A stretch of DNA of 64,000 nucleotides from Streptomyces sp. NBC_00162 (lineage in GTDB: Bacteria; Actinomycetota; Actinomycetes; Streptomycetales; Streptomycetaceae), in assembly GCF_024611995.1 (NCBI RefSeq), contig NZ_CP102509.1, positions 1,798,001 to 1,862,000 on the forward strand, read 5' to 3'. This document shows positions 39,243-47,880 of the stretch, one piece after another. The position numbers and the translations under genes were made by a program. Every line of letters starts with the position of its first letter. The stretch's first letter is position 1. The notes below the pieces were generated by a model, which saw nothing but the letters and a program-made list of their open reading frames with translations, had not been told where the DNA came from and made no database searches.

Positions 39243-41078
39243 TCAGCCGAGTGCGCGGTCCAGGTTGAAGGCGGCGCTGATCAGCGAGAGGTGGGTGAAG
39301 GCCTGGGGGAAGTTGCCGAGTTGTTCGCCAGTCGGGCCGATCTCCTCGGCGAACAGACCGAGGTGGTTGGCGTAGGTGAGCATCTTCTCGAAGGCGAGCC
39401 GGGCCTCCTCCAGCCGGCCTGCGCGGGCCAGCGCCTCCACGTACCAGAAGGAGCAGATCGAGAAGGTGCCCTCGGGGCCGTGCAGGCCGTCGGGGCTGGC
39501 GGTCGGGTCGTAGCGGTAGACCAGGGAGTCGGAGACCAGGTCCGTGGTGAGGGCGTCCAGGGTGGAGAGCCACTTGGGGTCGGTGGGCGAGATGAACTTG
39601 GCCATCGGCATCATCAGCAGCGAGGCGTCCAGCACGTGGTCGTCCAGCCCCTGGACGAACGCCCCTCGCTCGGCCGACCAGCCGCGCCGCATGATCTGCC
39701 GGTAGATCGCGTCCCGGGACTCCCGCCAGCGGGGCAGGTCCGCCGGCAGACCGCGGCGGTTCGCCATGCGCATCGCCCGCTCCAGTGCCACCCAGCACAT
39801 CAGCCGTGAGTACACGTAGTTCCGCCGGCCCGCGCGGGTCTCCCAGATTCCCTCGTCGGGCTGGTCCCAGTGCTCGCACAGCCAGTCCACCACGGCACCG
39901 ACCTCGTCCCAGCGGTCACTGCTGATCGGCTGCCCCCACTTGTCGTACAGGTAGATCGAGTCGATCAGCGCACCGTAGATGTCCAGCTGAAGCTGGCCGG
40001 TGGCGGCGTTGCCGACCCGGACCGGTGCGGAGCCGAGGTAGCCCTCCAGGTGCGGCAGCTCGTACTCGGGCAGCTCGCTGCGCCCGTCGATCCCGTACAT
40101 GATCTGCAACGGACCGCTCTCCCCCGTGCCCCGCAGGATGCCCCGCTCGGAGAGGAACCCCATGAACGCCTCGGCCTCCGAGGTGAACCCCAGGCGCAGC
40201 ATCGCGTAGACGCAGAAGGCGGCGTCGCGGACCCAGACGTAGCGGTAGTCCCAGTTGCGCTCGCCGCCGATCTGCTCGGGCAGGCTGGTGGTCGGTGCGG
40301 CGACGATCGCACCGGTCGGCGCGTAGGTGAGCAGCTTGAGCACCAGAGCGGATCGGTTCACCATCTCCCGCCACCGCCCGTGGTAGCGCGAACCGGCCAG
40401 CCAGTGACGCCAGAACCTGACCGTCGCCTCGGCCTGCTCCTGCGCCTCGGCACGCGGGCACGCCCGGGGCGGGACATCGTCGCCGATCTGGTCGAGGGCG
40501 AACACGTGGGACTCGCCCTCCAGGAGCTTGAAGTGCGACCACACGTCCAGGCCGTCGCTCTCCAGAGGTGCGGTGGCGTTCAGCGCGAGCGTCAGTGACG
40601 GCGATCGGAACACCGCCACGTGGCCTTCGAGGTGCGTGGTGTGCGCTTCGGCGCCGTAGCCGAAGCGGGGGGCGATCCGCGCCCTGAAGGGGAGGGTTCC
40701 GCGGACGCACATCACCCGCCGGATCAGCCGGTGCCGGGCCGCCTCGCGCGAGTCGTCGACCACGGGCATGAAGTCCTGTATCTCGGCCACGCCGTCCGCC
40801 GCGAAGAACCGCGTGATCAGGACGTTTGTGTCGGGGAAGTAGAACTGCCTGGTGCGTGTCTGGACGTCGGCGGCCAGCTCGAACGAGCCGCCCCGGTCGG
40901 CGTCGAGGATGGACCCGAAGACGCTGGGCGCGTCGAAGCGCGGGCAGCAGTACCAGTCGATGGTGCCGTTCGTACCGACCAGGGCGGCCGTACGGAGATC
41001 GCCGATCAGGCCGTGTTCGGGGATCGGTATGTAGCGGCCGCCGTCGGCCTGCTGGAAACCAGTCGTGTCGAACGCCAT
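39243..41078 (-). CDS. glycoside hydrolase family 15 protein (glucoamylase/trehalase type)
   Basis: A 611-residue cytosolic protein with no signal peptide. The N-terminal beta domain starts YIPIPEHGLIGDLRTAALVG and has IDWYCCPRFDAPSVFGSILD. The (alpha/alpha)6 domain carries RNWDYRYVWVRDAAFCVYAM and YGIDGRSELPEYELPHLEGY, with a catalytic Glu near the second. GIWETRAGRRNYVYSRLMCW and the last EGTFSICSFWYVEALAR are also GH15 signatures. In actinobacteria such intracellular members include alpha,alpha-trehalase and glucoamylases. It is divergent from a TetR-like remnant. Confidence 0.93.
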   Translation of the reverse strand: MAFDTTGFQQADGGRYIPIPEHGLIGDLRTAALVGTNGTIDWYCCPRFDAPSVFGSILDADRGGSFELAADVQTRTRQFYFPDTNVLITRFFAADGVAEIQDFMPVVDDSREAARHRLIRRVMCVRGTLPFRARIAPRFGYGAEAHTTHLEGHVAVFRSPSLTLALNATAPLESDGLDVWSHFKLLEGESHVFALDQIGDDVPPRACPRAEAQEQAEATVRFWRHWLAGSRYHGRWREMVNRSALVLKLLTYAPTGAIVAAPTTSLPEQIGGERNWDYRYVWVRDAAFCVYAMLRLGFTSEAEAFMGFLSERGILRGTGESGPLQIMYGIDGRSELPEYELPHLEGYLGSAPVRVGNAATGQLQLDIYGALIDSIYLYDKWGQPISSDRWDEVGAVVDWLCEHWDQPDEGIWETRAGRRNYVYSRLMCWVALERAMRMANRRGLPADLPRWRESRDAIYRQIMRRGWSAERGAFVQGLDDHVLDASLLMMPMAKFISPTDPKWLSTLDALTTDLVSDSLVYRYDPTASPDGLHGPEGTFSICSFWYVEALARAGRLEEARLAFEKMLTYANHLGLFAEEIGPTGEQLGNFPQAFTHLSLISAAFNLDRALG

Positions 41079-41234
41079 ACCGGCCTCCCTGCCGCTGCGG
41101 CGGCGCGGGCCTGGAGATGAAGCCTTAGCTTTCATGCTAGACCGCGACTCGATCCGGGGGACTGGCGGAGCCGTGCGGACAAGATTCGGCGGCCGCCTCG
41201 CTTCAAGTTTCGTGACTGGGGGCGGGATCTGGCC

Positions 41235-41516
41235 GTGATACGGACCGTAGCGCGGGTGGGGATCGATCCGCCCGAAGGGTGGGACAGGCTGGCCGGGAAG
41301 TTCGAGCAGGCCCGACGGCAGGCGGTGCGGGTACTGGCGGCGCACCTTCCCGAGGTCGACGAGCGGGAGCTCGTCTTCCGTGTCCGCTGCGCGGCCGGGA
41401 TGCTCAACTGGCTCGCACTGGCGCCCATCGGGGCCGAGCTGGGCGCCGAGCCCGCCGAGCGGGTGGAACGAATGCTCATCCCCGTGGTGGCCGGGGCGTT
41501 CCAGGGCACCCGGTAA
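41235..41516 (+). pseudogene. TetR-type regulator, C-terminal remnant (probable)
   Basis: A 93-codon frame from a GTG: DPPEGWDRLAGKFEQARRQA then PEVDERELVFRVRCAAGMLN and AEPAERVERMLIPVVAGAF. The helical pattern and the terminal dimerisation helix resemble TetR C-terminal domains, but the 60-residue DNA-binding domain is missing upstream. It may be a decayed regulator or a small protein of unknown role. Confidence 0.45.
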
Positions 41517-41618
41517 GCCTCTGACCTGGGCGCCACGATAATTCAATCGATTGCCTCGGGAGGTTGTGGACGGGCCCGGTACGGCAAGCCGCGAGCGTCC
41601 ACCGGGGTCCCGGAACGT

Positions 41619-42236
41619 TCACCCTCCGGGCACAGCGTTCAAAGCGATGTCCAGGAGCGTCTTGGCGGCCCGCCGGGCATCTGTGAACACCTGCGCGTCG
41701 TTGCAGGAGGCCGCCAGCGCATTGGCGCCTTCGAAGATCACGGCGAGCTGCCTGCCAAGGGCCTCCGGGTCGGCCGCTCCGGCCTCTGCGGCTGTGGCCA
41801 CGAGGCGATCGCGGAAGGCGTGCTTGTGTCGTTGCGCAAGGCGGGCGACCTCCGGGAGTTCTCCGGCGCCCTCGATGACGGCGTTGTGGAAGGGACACCC
41901 GCGAACGAGCGCCGACGGGTCCCCCTCGAGGGGGTTGAAGATCGCCAGCAGTCGCTGGGCCGGGGAGAGGTCGTCGCGCTCCAGCTCCGCTTCGGCGGCG
42001 ATGGGCGTCTCAGATTCGAACCGGCGGAGATACTCCTCCACCAGCGCGTTCTTGGTCGGGAAGTGCGCATAGAAGGTGCGGGGCGAGACGTGCGCGGCCT
42101 CGATGAGCGCCGCCACGCCGGTGGCGTGGATGCCGCGCGTGTAGAAGAGCCCCTCCGCCGCCCGCAGGATGCGCTCACGCGCACCGCGCCCGCCGCGGAC
42201 CGCCCCGCTGATTGATGTCGTTGCCCCCATACCCAT
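41619..42236 (-). CDS. TetR/AcrR family transcriptional regulator
   Basis: A 205-residue regulator. HTH: RERILRAAEGLFYTRGIHAT then GVAALIEAAHVSPRTFYAHF. The ligand domain contains RGCPFHNAVIEGAGELPEVA and FEGANALAASCNDAQVFTDA, common in TetR proteins that sense small aromatic or electrophilic molecules. It is divergent from the hydrolase operon; the intergenic region has two copies of its probable operator. Two in-frame ATG codons (42236 and 42230) are possible. Confidence 0.93.
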   Translation of the reverse strand: MGMGATTSISGAVRGGRGARERILRAAEGLFYTRGIHATGVAALIEAAHVSPRTFYAHFPTKNALVEEYLRRFESETPIAAEAELERDDLSPAQRLLAIFNPLEGDPSALVRGCPFHNAVIEGAGELPEVARLAQRHKHAFRDRLVATAAEAGAADPEALGRQLAVIFEGANALAASCNDAQVFTDARRAAKTLLDIALNAVPGG

Positions 42237-42238
42237 AA

Positions 42239-42307
42239 GTATAGCGATCGCTTTACATCCGACACCGAGCGGCGTAGCGTCGACAGCATGTAAAGCGATC
42301 GCTATAC
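42239..42307. promoter_or_regulatory. pair of inverted TetR operators
   Basis: GTATAGCGATCGCTTTACAT at 42239-42258 and its exact reverse complement at 42288-42307. Each contains the perfect 10-bp palindrome AGCGATCGCT; their centres are 51 bp apart, about five helical turns, so two dimers would lie on the same face of the DNA. The first overlaps the regulator start, indicating autorepression. Confidence 0.85.
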
Positions 42308-42404
42308 CTTGATGAGGTTCAGCGGCCTGCGACCCCGCGACCAGCTCCTGCCCGCCCGAGCGTCGATCACGACCCCTGCAGGGCAGGCCTGAAGGGAGAC
42401 TCCT

Positions 42405-43253
42405 ATGACGCGGTCCTACGCACAGGCGCCCATCACGACGGTGTCTGCCGCCAACGGCATCGAGTACGCGTACCGCGAGGTCGGCGAGGGCGGTGTGCCG
42501 CTGGTCCTGCTCATGCACTTCCGAGGCAACCTCGACAACTGGGATCCCGCCCTGGTCGACGCCCTGGCCCAGAGCCGGCGCGTCATCGCTTTCGACAACA
42601 CCGGCGTCGGCCGGTCCAGCGGCAGGACGCCCAGCACGATCGCGCAGATGGCGCTGGACGCCATCGCCTTCACCGACGCCCTGGACCTGGACCTGGCTCA
42701 GGTCGACGTCCTCGGTTTCTCCCTGGGCTCCTTCGTCGCCCAGGAGATCGCGCTGATCCGGCCCGCGCTCGCACGGCGCGTGGTGCTCGCGTCGGCAGCA
42801 CCGCAGGGTGCGCCCGGTATGCACGGGTGGGCGAAATGGGTCATCGGGGCGGTGGGCGGGCCGGAGATCGTTCCCGCATCGGTGCTCGACGTCTTCTACA
42901 CCCGATCGCCGGAGAGCCGGTCGGCCGGCGAGAAGGCCATGGGGCGGATGTTCACCCGGGAAGAACTGGACATGGCCACGACGTGGCAGACGCGCCAGGC
43001 GCAGTACGACGCGATCGCCGCCTGGGGCATCCCCGGCTTCTCGCTCCTGGAGCGGGTGACCGCGATCCAGGCACCGGTGTTCGTCGCCAACGGCGACAGC
43101 GACCCCATGATCCTCCCGCGCTACTCCCACCTGCTGGCCGGGCTCATCCCCGGCGCGGAGATCAAGATCTATCCGGACGCGGCACACGGCTTCCTCTTCC
43201 AGCACCACGACCAGTTCGCCGGTGACGTCGCGCACTTCCTCGGCCGTCAGTGA
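42405..43253 (+). CDS. alpha/beta-hydrolase
   Basis: A 282-residue alpha/beta-hydrolase fold protein. Oxyanion region LLMHFRGNLDNWDPALVDAL, nucleophile elbow VDVLGFSLGSFVAQEIALI (Ser in GFSLG, about residue 106), acid around NGDSDPMI, and catalytic histidine in DAAHGFLFQHHDQF. A core esterase or haloperoxidase-like enzyme. Probably the first gene of an operon with the MBL hydrolase, repressed by the divergent TetR protein. Confidence 0.92.
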   Translation: MTRSYAQAPITTVSAANGIEYAYREVGEGGVPLVLLMHFRGNLDNWDPALVDALAQSRRVIAFDNTGVGRSSGRTPSTIAQMALDAIAFTDALDLDLAQVDVLGFSLGSFVAQEIALIRPALARRVVLASAAPQGAPGMHGWAKWVIGAVGGPEIVPASVLDVFYTRSPESRSAGEKAMGRMFTREELDMATTWQTRQAQYDAIAAWGIPGFSLLERVTAIQAPVFVANGDSDPMILPRYSHLLAGLIPGAEIKIYPDAAHGFLFQHHDQFAGDVAHFLGRQ

Positions 43254-43311
43254 ACAGCCCTGGCGCCCATACCGATTACGCGTCCCCATGCACTCTTCGA
43301 AGGGAAAGACC

Positions 43312-44208
43312 ATGTCCACCATCACCGACATCGGCCATGAGGTGTTCGTGGCGGACCCGCTGCCGATGAACGGTCCAGGGCCGCTGCCGGGCGGAGCGCC
43401 CCGCGCCTTCCAGCCACTCGCGGTCACCCTGATCCACGGCCGCCAGGACGCCGTCCTCGTCGACCCGCCGCTGACCCGCGAGCAGGCGGAGCAGGTCGGA
43501 GACTGGGTCGAGGCGAGCGGGAAGCGGCTGACGCACATCGTCGCCACCCACGGCCACGGCGACCACTGGTTCACCGCCGGAATCCTCGCCGAACGCTTCG
43601 GCGCTCAGGTCGTCACCACTGCAGGCGCCATCGCACGGATGCACGACAACGTGTACGCCCGGGAGGTCCTGTGGGACGTGCTGTGGCCCGGCCAGATCCC
43701 CCCGTCCCCCGTCACGGCCGTCACGGTGCCCGGCAACCGGCTCACCCTCGAAGGGCACGACCTCGACATCGTCGAAGTGGGGCACGCGGACAGCGACGAC
43801 TGCGCGGTGCTGCACGTGCCCGACCTCGGCCTGGTCGTGGCCGGCGACGTGATCTACAACGGGGTCCACATGTACCTCGCCGAATCAGCCGGCGCCGGCT
43901 TCGGCCCCTGGCGCCAGGCCGTCGACACCGTCGCCGCGCTGAAGCCGCGCCGCATCGTGGCAAGCCACCAGAACAGGAACCTCGACGACGACGCCGCACG
44001 GCTCATCGCCGAGACCCGCCTATACCTCGACGACGCCGAGGCCGCCCTGGCCGCGCACGACACCCCGGCCGACTTCTTCGACGCGATGCTGAAGCGCTAC
44101 TCGGAACACGTCGGCCCGACCGTCCTCTGGGTCAGCGCACGTGCCCTCTACCTCGCCCGTGAGGACGGCGACCCGGTGCAGAACCTCATCGCAGCCTGGA
44201 CGCTGTAA
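43312..44208 (+). CDS. MBL-fold metallo-hydrolase
   Basis: A 298-residue metallo-beta-lactamase fold protein. Metal ligands: HIVATHGHGDHWFTAG (HxHxDH), His in VEVGHADSDDC, Asp in VVAGDVIYNGVHMYL and the last His in IVASHQNRN. The C-terminal 60 residues are helical (LYLDDAEAALAAHDTPADFF). GGGAAAG precedes ATG 43312. Together with the hydrolase upstream it suggests breakdown of an ester or lactone that induces the TetR system. Confidence 0.93.
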   Translation: MSTITDIGHEVFVADPLPMNGPGPLPGGAPRAFQPLAVTLIHGRQDAVLVDPPLTREQAEQVGDWVEASGKRLTHIVATHGHGDHWFTAGILAERFGAQVVTTAGAIARMHDNVYAREVLWDVLWPGQIPPSPVTAVTVPGNRLTLEGHDLDIVEVGHADSDDCAVLHVPDLGLVVAGDVIYNGVHMYLAESAGAGFGPWRQAVDTVAALKPRRIVASHQNRNLDDDAARLIAETRLYLDDAEAALAAHDTPADFFDAMLKRYSEHVGPTVLWVSARALYLAREDGDPVQNLIAAWTL

Positions 44209-44279
44209 GCCAATCGAAAGCCGCTACCGGCGGCCATCGAGGCCAACTCCGGTGCACCACACAGGAATTGGCTTGCAGA

Positions 44280-45788
44280 TCAGGTTTCGTGTGGAGTGTG
44301 CGTGGCGAAGTACTTCAACCATGGGCTTATCACCGGTTGCCGGTCATCCTGCTGTCGCTGTCTTCCGAGAGCCCCGAGGCGGGCGGCCCGTTCCGGTGTT
44401 GGGCCCACGGGTCGATGCCGAGGCGAAGCGGACCGCGCGCGTACTGGCCGCGGTGCCGACCCATGGCAGACCTGTCGAGCGCACCCTCGCGCTGCGGCAA
44501 GCTGCCACGGCCGCCGGTGAGTTGGCGGCCGCACTGTCGGATCTGGCTCCGGCCGTGGTCGGTGAGGGACTGCCGGCGGATCGTGATGCTCGGACTTGAG
44601 GTTGTCGGGCCTGGTCAGCAGCATCCGGGCGAACCTGCGCGGCGAGATGTGGCTGCGGTCGGCGTCCGCGCGGCCTTGGTTGATGTACGTGTGCAGGAGG
44701 TTGAGACAGCCCGTGAACCCGAGGGCCTTGATCTCTTCGAAGAGGTGCAGGACGGGGACGGCGGGGTCCTCGGCCCGGCGTTCGCGCAGGTGTTCGCGGT
44801 AGGGGTCGACGAGGCTGGCCCGGTATTTGGGGACGCGGAGCATCCGCTCGGGCTGATCGGCTCGGGCGTACCGCTTGACGGTGTTCAAGGTCAGCTGCAG
44901 ACGGCGGGCGCATTCGAGCAGGCCCACGCCCTGGCCGAGCAGGTCATGCACGTGATGCCAGCGTTCCAGGGTGGTCTGTGCGCGGGGCCCGTCGTACAGG
45001 GGCGCGTCCAGCACGGTGGCCCAGCAGTTGCTGTGCGCCTTCACCTCGCTCAGGGCGGCTTCGCACGGGTTGTGCCACAAATGCCAGCGGTCACCGACTT
45101 GCACTGCGTCAGGCAGGGCGCGGCGGATGGCCTCGGCGTAGGTCGCGGAGCCGTCACGGCACACGACCTCGACGCCCGGATGCTCGCGCAGCCATGTCTC
45201 CAGGGTGTCGGCCGTGCGGTCGGGCAGCACGTCGATCCGCTCATGGGTCTCGGCGTCGATCACCACGGTGGCATAGCGGTGCCGCCGGCGCAGAGCGAAA
45301 TCGTCGACGCCGATCACGCGGGGCACCCGCCCGGCGGGCAACGGAATACGCAACAGGGTGCGCAGTGCCATGTGACGAGACAGGCCCATCGCGAGTATCG
45401 CCAGCAAACGTGCCCCGGCCCGGCCCGCTAACTCCTTGACCACTGCTTTGACGTGCCTGGTCAGACGGGTTGTGCGGCGCTGGTATCGCTCCAGCACTCC
45501 GGGCACCTGCTCGCGGAAGGTGTGGCGGCAGCCGCGCGTGGGACACACCAGACGCCGCACCCGCACGCGGACCACCACCCGCCGCCCGTCCACCGACACA
45601 TCGGCCACCGTCCGCAGGTGATAGCCATGCACACGGCCAGACGGCGCTCCACAACCCGGACACGGCACCGAGTCCGCCGGTGTCCGAGCCCGCACCAGAA
45701 TCCGCTCGACCCCGTCGGTCACGTCCTCGATGACCAGCGGCGACAGCCCCGAAAACACCACATCTACGAGCTCGTTGACGTTCCGCAC
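44280..45788 (-). pseudogene. ISL3 family transposase, 3' truncated and fused to foreign sequence
   Basis: A 502-codon frame. Residues 1-398 match ISL3 transposases: zinc-finger-like CPGCGAPSGRVHGYHLR and CPTRGCRHTFREQVPG, then IGVDDFALRRRHRYATVVID (catalytic Asp), LREHPGVEVVCRDGSATYAE, GDRWHLWHNPCEAALSEV and the C-terminal RRFARMLLTRPDNLK. After Lys398 (44595) the reading continues in low-complexity Pro/Arg-rich sequence with no ISL3 resemblance, while the opposite strand looks coding there. The catalytic Glu-containing C-terminal part seems lost, so the enzyme is likely inactive. Confidence 0.85.
44325..44599 (+). pseudogene. unidentified coding fragment opposing the truncated transposase
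   Basis: The plus strand reads PVAGHPAVAVFREPRGGRPV then VERTLALRQAATAAGELAAA and LSDLAPAVVGEGLPADRD before a TGA. The alanine-rich helix and codon use look genuinely coding, while the minus frame over the same bases (the nominal transposase tail) does not resemble ISL3. It is probably the 3' end of another accessory gene joined to the transposase by deletion. I do not recognise the family. Confidence 0.4.
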
Positions 45789-45843
45789 GTCATGTCAACG
45801 ACGAACCAGCACTCTCCGTCACCACCGAATGTGAGCCAGGGCC
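44595..45843 (-). mobile_element. ISL3-type insertion sequence remnant
   Basis: One end is probably preserved: minus-strand GGCCCTGGCTCACATTCGGT continuing to GGTGACGG at 45815-45843, 27 bp upstream of the transposase start, in the position of an ISL3 terminal repeat. I find no matching inverted copy on the other side, consistent with loss of that end at 44595. Confidence 0.6.
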
Positions 45844-45955
45844 GTTAACTTTACAGACCCGCCGGCCGAGGCGTATCCGAGGGCCGGTCCTGAGAAGCGG
45901 AAGTGGAGGTGGAGGTTAGTCCCTGCTTCTCACGGGTTGGCGCCGTTTCCCAGGC

Positions 45956-46951
45956 TCATGTGCTGTGGATGTGCCCTCGTGCGCCCGGGTTCTGGGCGGG
46001 CCGGGACGCCAAACGTTCTGCCCAGGGTGGGTCTGCGCCGGGGACGGAGCAGGTGAGGGCGGCGACGCGGGCGGTGAAGGAGCAGGCGTCGGTGGTGCCT
46101 TCGAGGGTCAGGGCATCGAGTCGGCCGCCAAGGTGTCCGAGTGCGGTGAGGCGGTGCAGCAGGCCGGCAGTGAAGGCGTCTCCGGCGCCGACGGTGTCGA
46201 TCACGTCGACGGTCGGGGCCGGGACGGTGACGCGTGCGCCGTCGAGGGAGGCGAGGGCGCCGCGTCCGCCGAGGGTGATGACGACGAGGCGCGCGCCGGC
46301 CGCGTGCCAGGTATCGCAGGCCTGTTCGGGGCTGGCCCCGGGGAGGAGCAAGCTGAGGTCGTCTTCGCTGAGGCGGAGGATGTCGGCCACGGCGCACCAG
46401 TGGTGGAGCCGCTGGTGGTAGGCGGCGGGCGGTACGAGGAGTGGGCGGACGTTGGGGTCGATGGACACGGTGGCGTGCTCGCGTGCCTTGGCGAGGTAGT
46501 CCTCGATGTGGCTGCCTCCGGGGCGGCGTATCAGCGCCAGGGAGCCGGTGTGCACGGCGACGGTTTCGCCCGGCACGGTGTCGGACAGTTCGTCGGCGGT
46601 CCACTGCCAGTCGGCGGCGCCGTCGGCGAAGAAGGAGTAGGTGGCCTGGCGGGTCTCGTCGAGGTCGGCGATGGCCAGGGTGCTGGGCTCGGGGGCGGCC
46701 ACGCTGCCGCTCAGGTCGACGCCGGAGGCGCTGAGGCGGTTGCGGAAGAGGGTGCCGAAGACGTCGTTGGAGATCCGGGCGAGGAAGCGAGTGGGGGTGC
46801 CGAGTCGGGCGAGGGCAACGGCGGTGTTGGCGGGGCCGCCACCGGGCAGGACGCGCAGGGCGAGATCGGCGGGGCTGGCAAGGGCGGGGTCGGTGAAGGC
46901 GTCGGCGACGCACTCGCCGAGGACGGTGACGCTGCTGGTGGGGATGTTCAT
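45956..46951 (-). CDS. PfkB family carbohydrate kinase (probable fructokinase)
   Basis: A 331-residue sugar kinase. N-terminal VTVLGECVADAFTD, substrate motif VLPGGGPANTAVALARLGTP and the C-terminal PfkB signature VDVIDTVGAGDAFTAGLLHR, with catalytic Asp in GAGD. Residues DSS-type FFADGAADWQW form the lid. As the last gene behind a sugar ABC transporter and near a GH32-type glycosidase, fructose is the likely substrate, but ribose or similar sugars remain possible. Confidence 0.92.
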   Translation of the reverse strand: MNIPTSSVTVLGECVADAFTDPALASPADLALRVLPGGGPANTAVALARLGTPTRFLARISNDVFGTLFRNRLSASGVDLSGSVAAPEPSTLAIADLDETRQATYSFFADGAADWQWTADELSDTVPGETVAVHTGSLALIRRPGGSHIEDYLAKAREHATVSIDPNVRPLLVPPAAYHQRLHHWCAVADILRLSEDDLSLLLPGASPEQACDTWHAAGARLVVITLGGRGALASLDGARVTVPAPTVDVIDTVGAGDAFTAGLLHRLTALGHLGGRLDALTLEGTTDACSFTARVAALTCSVPGADPPWAERLASRPAQNPGARGHIHST

Positions 46952-47034
46952 GGGCTGTCTCTCTGTAAAAGCGCAGTGCGGGGGGCTCGGTCGTAGCGTT
47001 CGTCCTTGACCTTGCGGATGGACACGCGCCGGAC

Positions 47035-47877
47035 TCAGCCCTTGACCGCAGAGCTGGCCACGCCTTGGACGAACCACCGCTGGAAGAACGCGAAGACGAT
47101 CAGCACCGGTAGGACCAGCAGGACGCCGAAGGCGAGGATCTGGCCCCAGTCCGGGGGCTGCTGGCCCTGGAAGACGCTCATCTCCTGCGGCAGCGGGCGG
47201 ACCGACGGGTCGGAGACCATCAGCACCGGCCACAGGAACGAGCCCCACTGGATAAGGAAGGTCAGGATCGCCACTGAGGCGAAGGCCGGCTTGCTCATCG
47301 GGACGATGATCGCGAAGAAGGTGCGCCAGGGGCCCGCGCCGTCGATCCGGGCAGCTTCCTCGATGCTCGGTGGGATCGAGCGGAAGAACGTGTGGAACTG
47401 ATAGACCGAGAAGGCGTTGGCGATGAAGGGGAGCGCCAGGATGTAGAGGGTGTTGCGCTGGTCGTTGAACATGTAGAAGAGCGGGACGGCCACCGACTCG
47501 AACGGGACCAACATCAGCAGCAGAATGAGCGTGAAGACGGCTTCGCGTCCGCGCCACTTCAGCCGTGACAGCCCGTACGCGGCCATCGAGTTGACGAACA
47601 GGCCGCCCGTCACGACCACGAACGCCAGCAGCAGCGAGATGCCCATGAAGCGCCAGAAATAGCCGGTGCTGTCGGAGTTGAGGCTGCTCAGGACGGCGGA
47701 GTAGTTGTCGAAGGACAGGTCGGTCGGGAGGAAGCCGGAGAGACCGTTCAGGATCTCGTCGGACGGCTTGAGGCTGCCCAGGAACAGGTAGATCACCGGT
47801 AGCACGAAGACGGAGGCCAGCACGCTCAGTACGGCGTAGTCCATGAAGCGGCGCAGGGGCGTAGGGGTCGTGCCCAT
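47035..47877 (-). CDS. carbohydrate ABC transporter permease (MalG type)
   Basis: A 280-residue permease with six hydrophobic helices. The EAA loop that contacts the ATPase is EEAARIDGAGPWRTFFAIIV. N-terminal LRRFMDYAVLSVLASVFVLP and the final VLIVFAFFQRWFVQGVASSA are typical of MalG-type subunits. It follows the other permease by 3 bp. No ATPase gene is in the locus, so a shared MsiK-type ATPase is probably used, as known for many Streptomyces sugar transporters. Confidence 0.95.
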   Translation of the reverse strand: MGTTPTPLRRFMDYAVLSVLASVFVLPVIYLFLGSLKPSDEILNGLSGFLPTDLSFDNYSAVLSSLNSDSTGYFWRFMGISLLLAFVVVTGGLFVNSMAAYGLSRLKWRGREAVFTLILLLMLVPFESVAVPLFYMFNDQRNTLYILALPFIANAFSVYQFHTFFRSIPPSIEEAARIDGAGPWRTFFAIIVPMSKPAFASVAILTFLIQWGSFLWPVLMVSDPSVRPLPQEMSVFQGQQPPDWGQILAFGVLLVLPVLIVFAFFQRWFVQGVASSAVKG

Positions 47878-47880
47878 GAG

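Noticed and set aside
44141..44324. Continuation of the plus-strand fragment upstream into the MBL hydrolase
   Set aside because: The overlapping part is out of frame with the metallo-hydrolase and not coding-like; only 44325-44599 looks coding.
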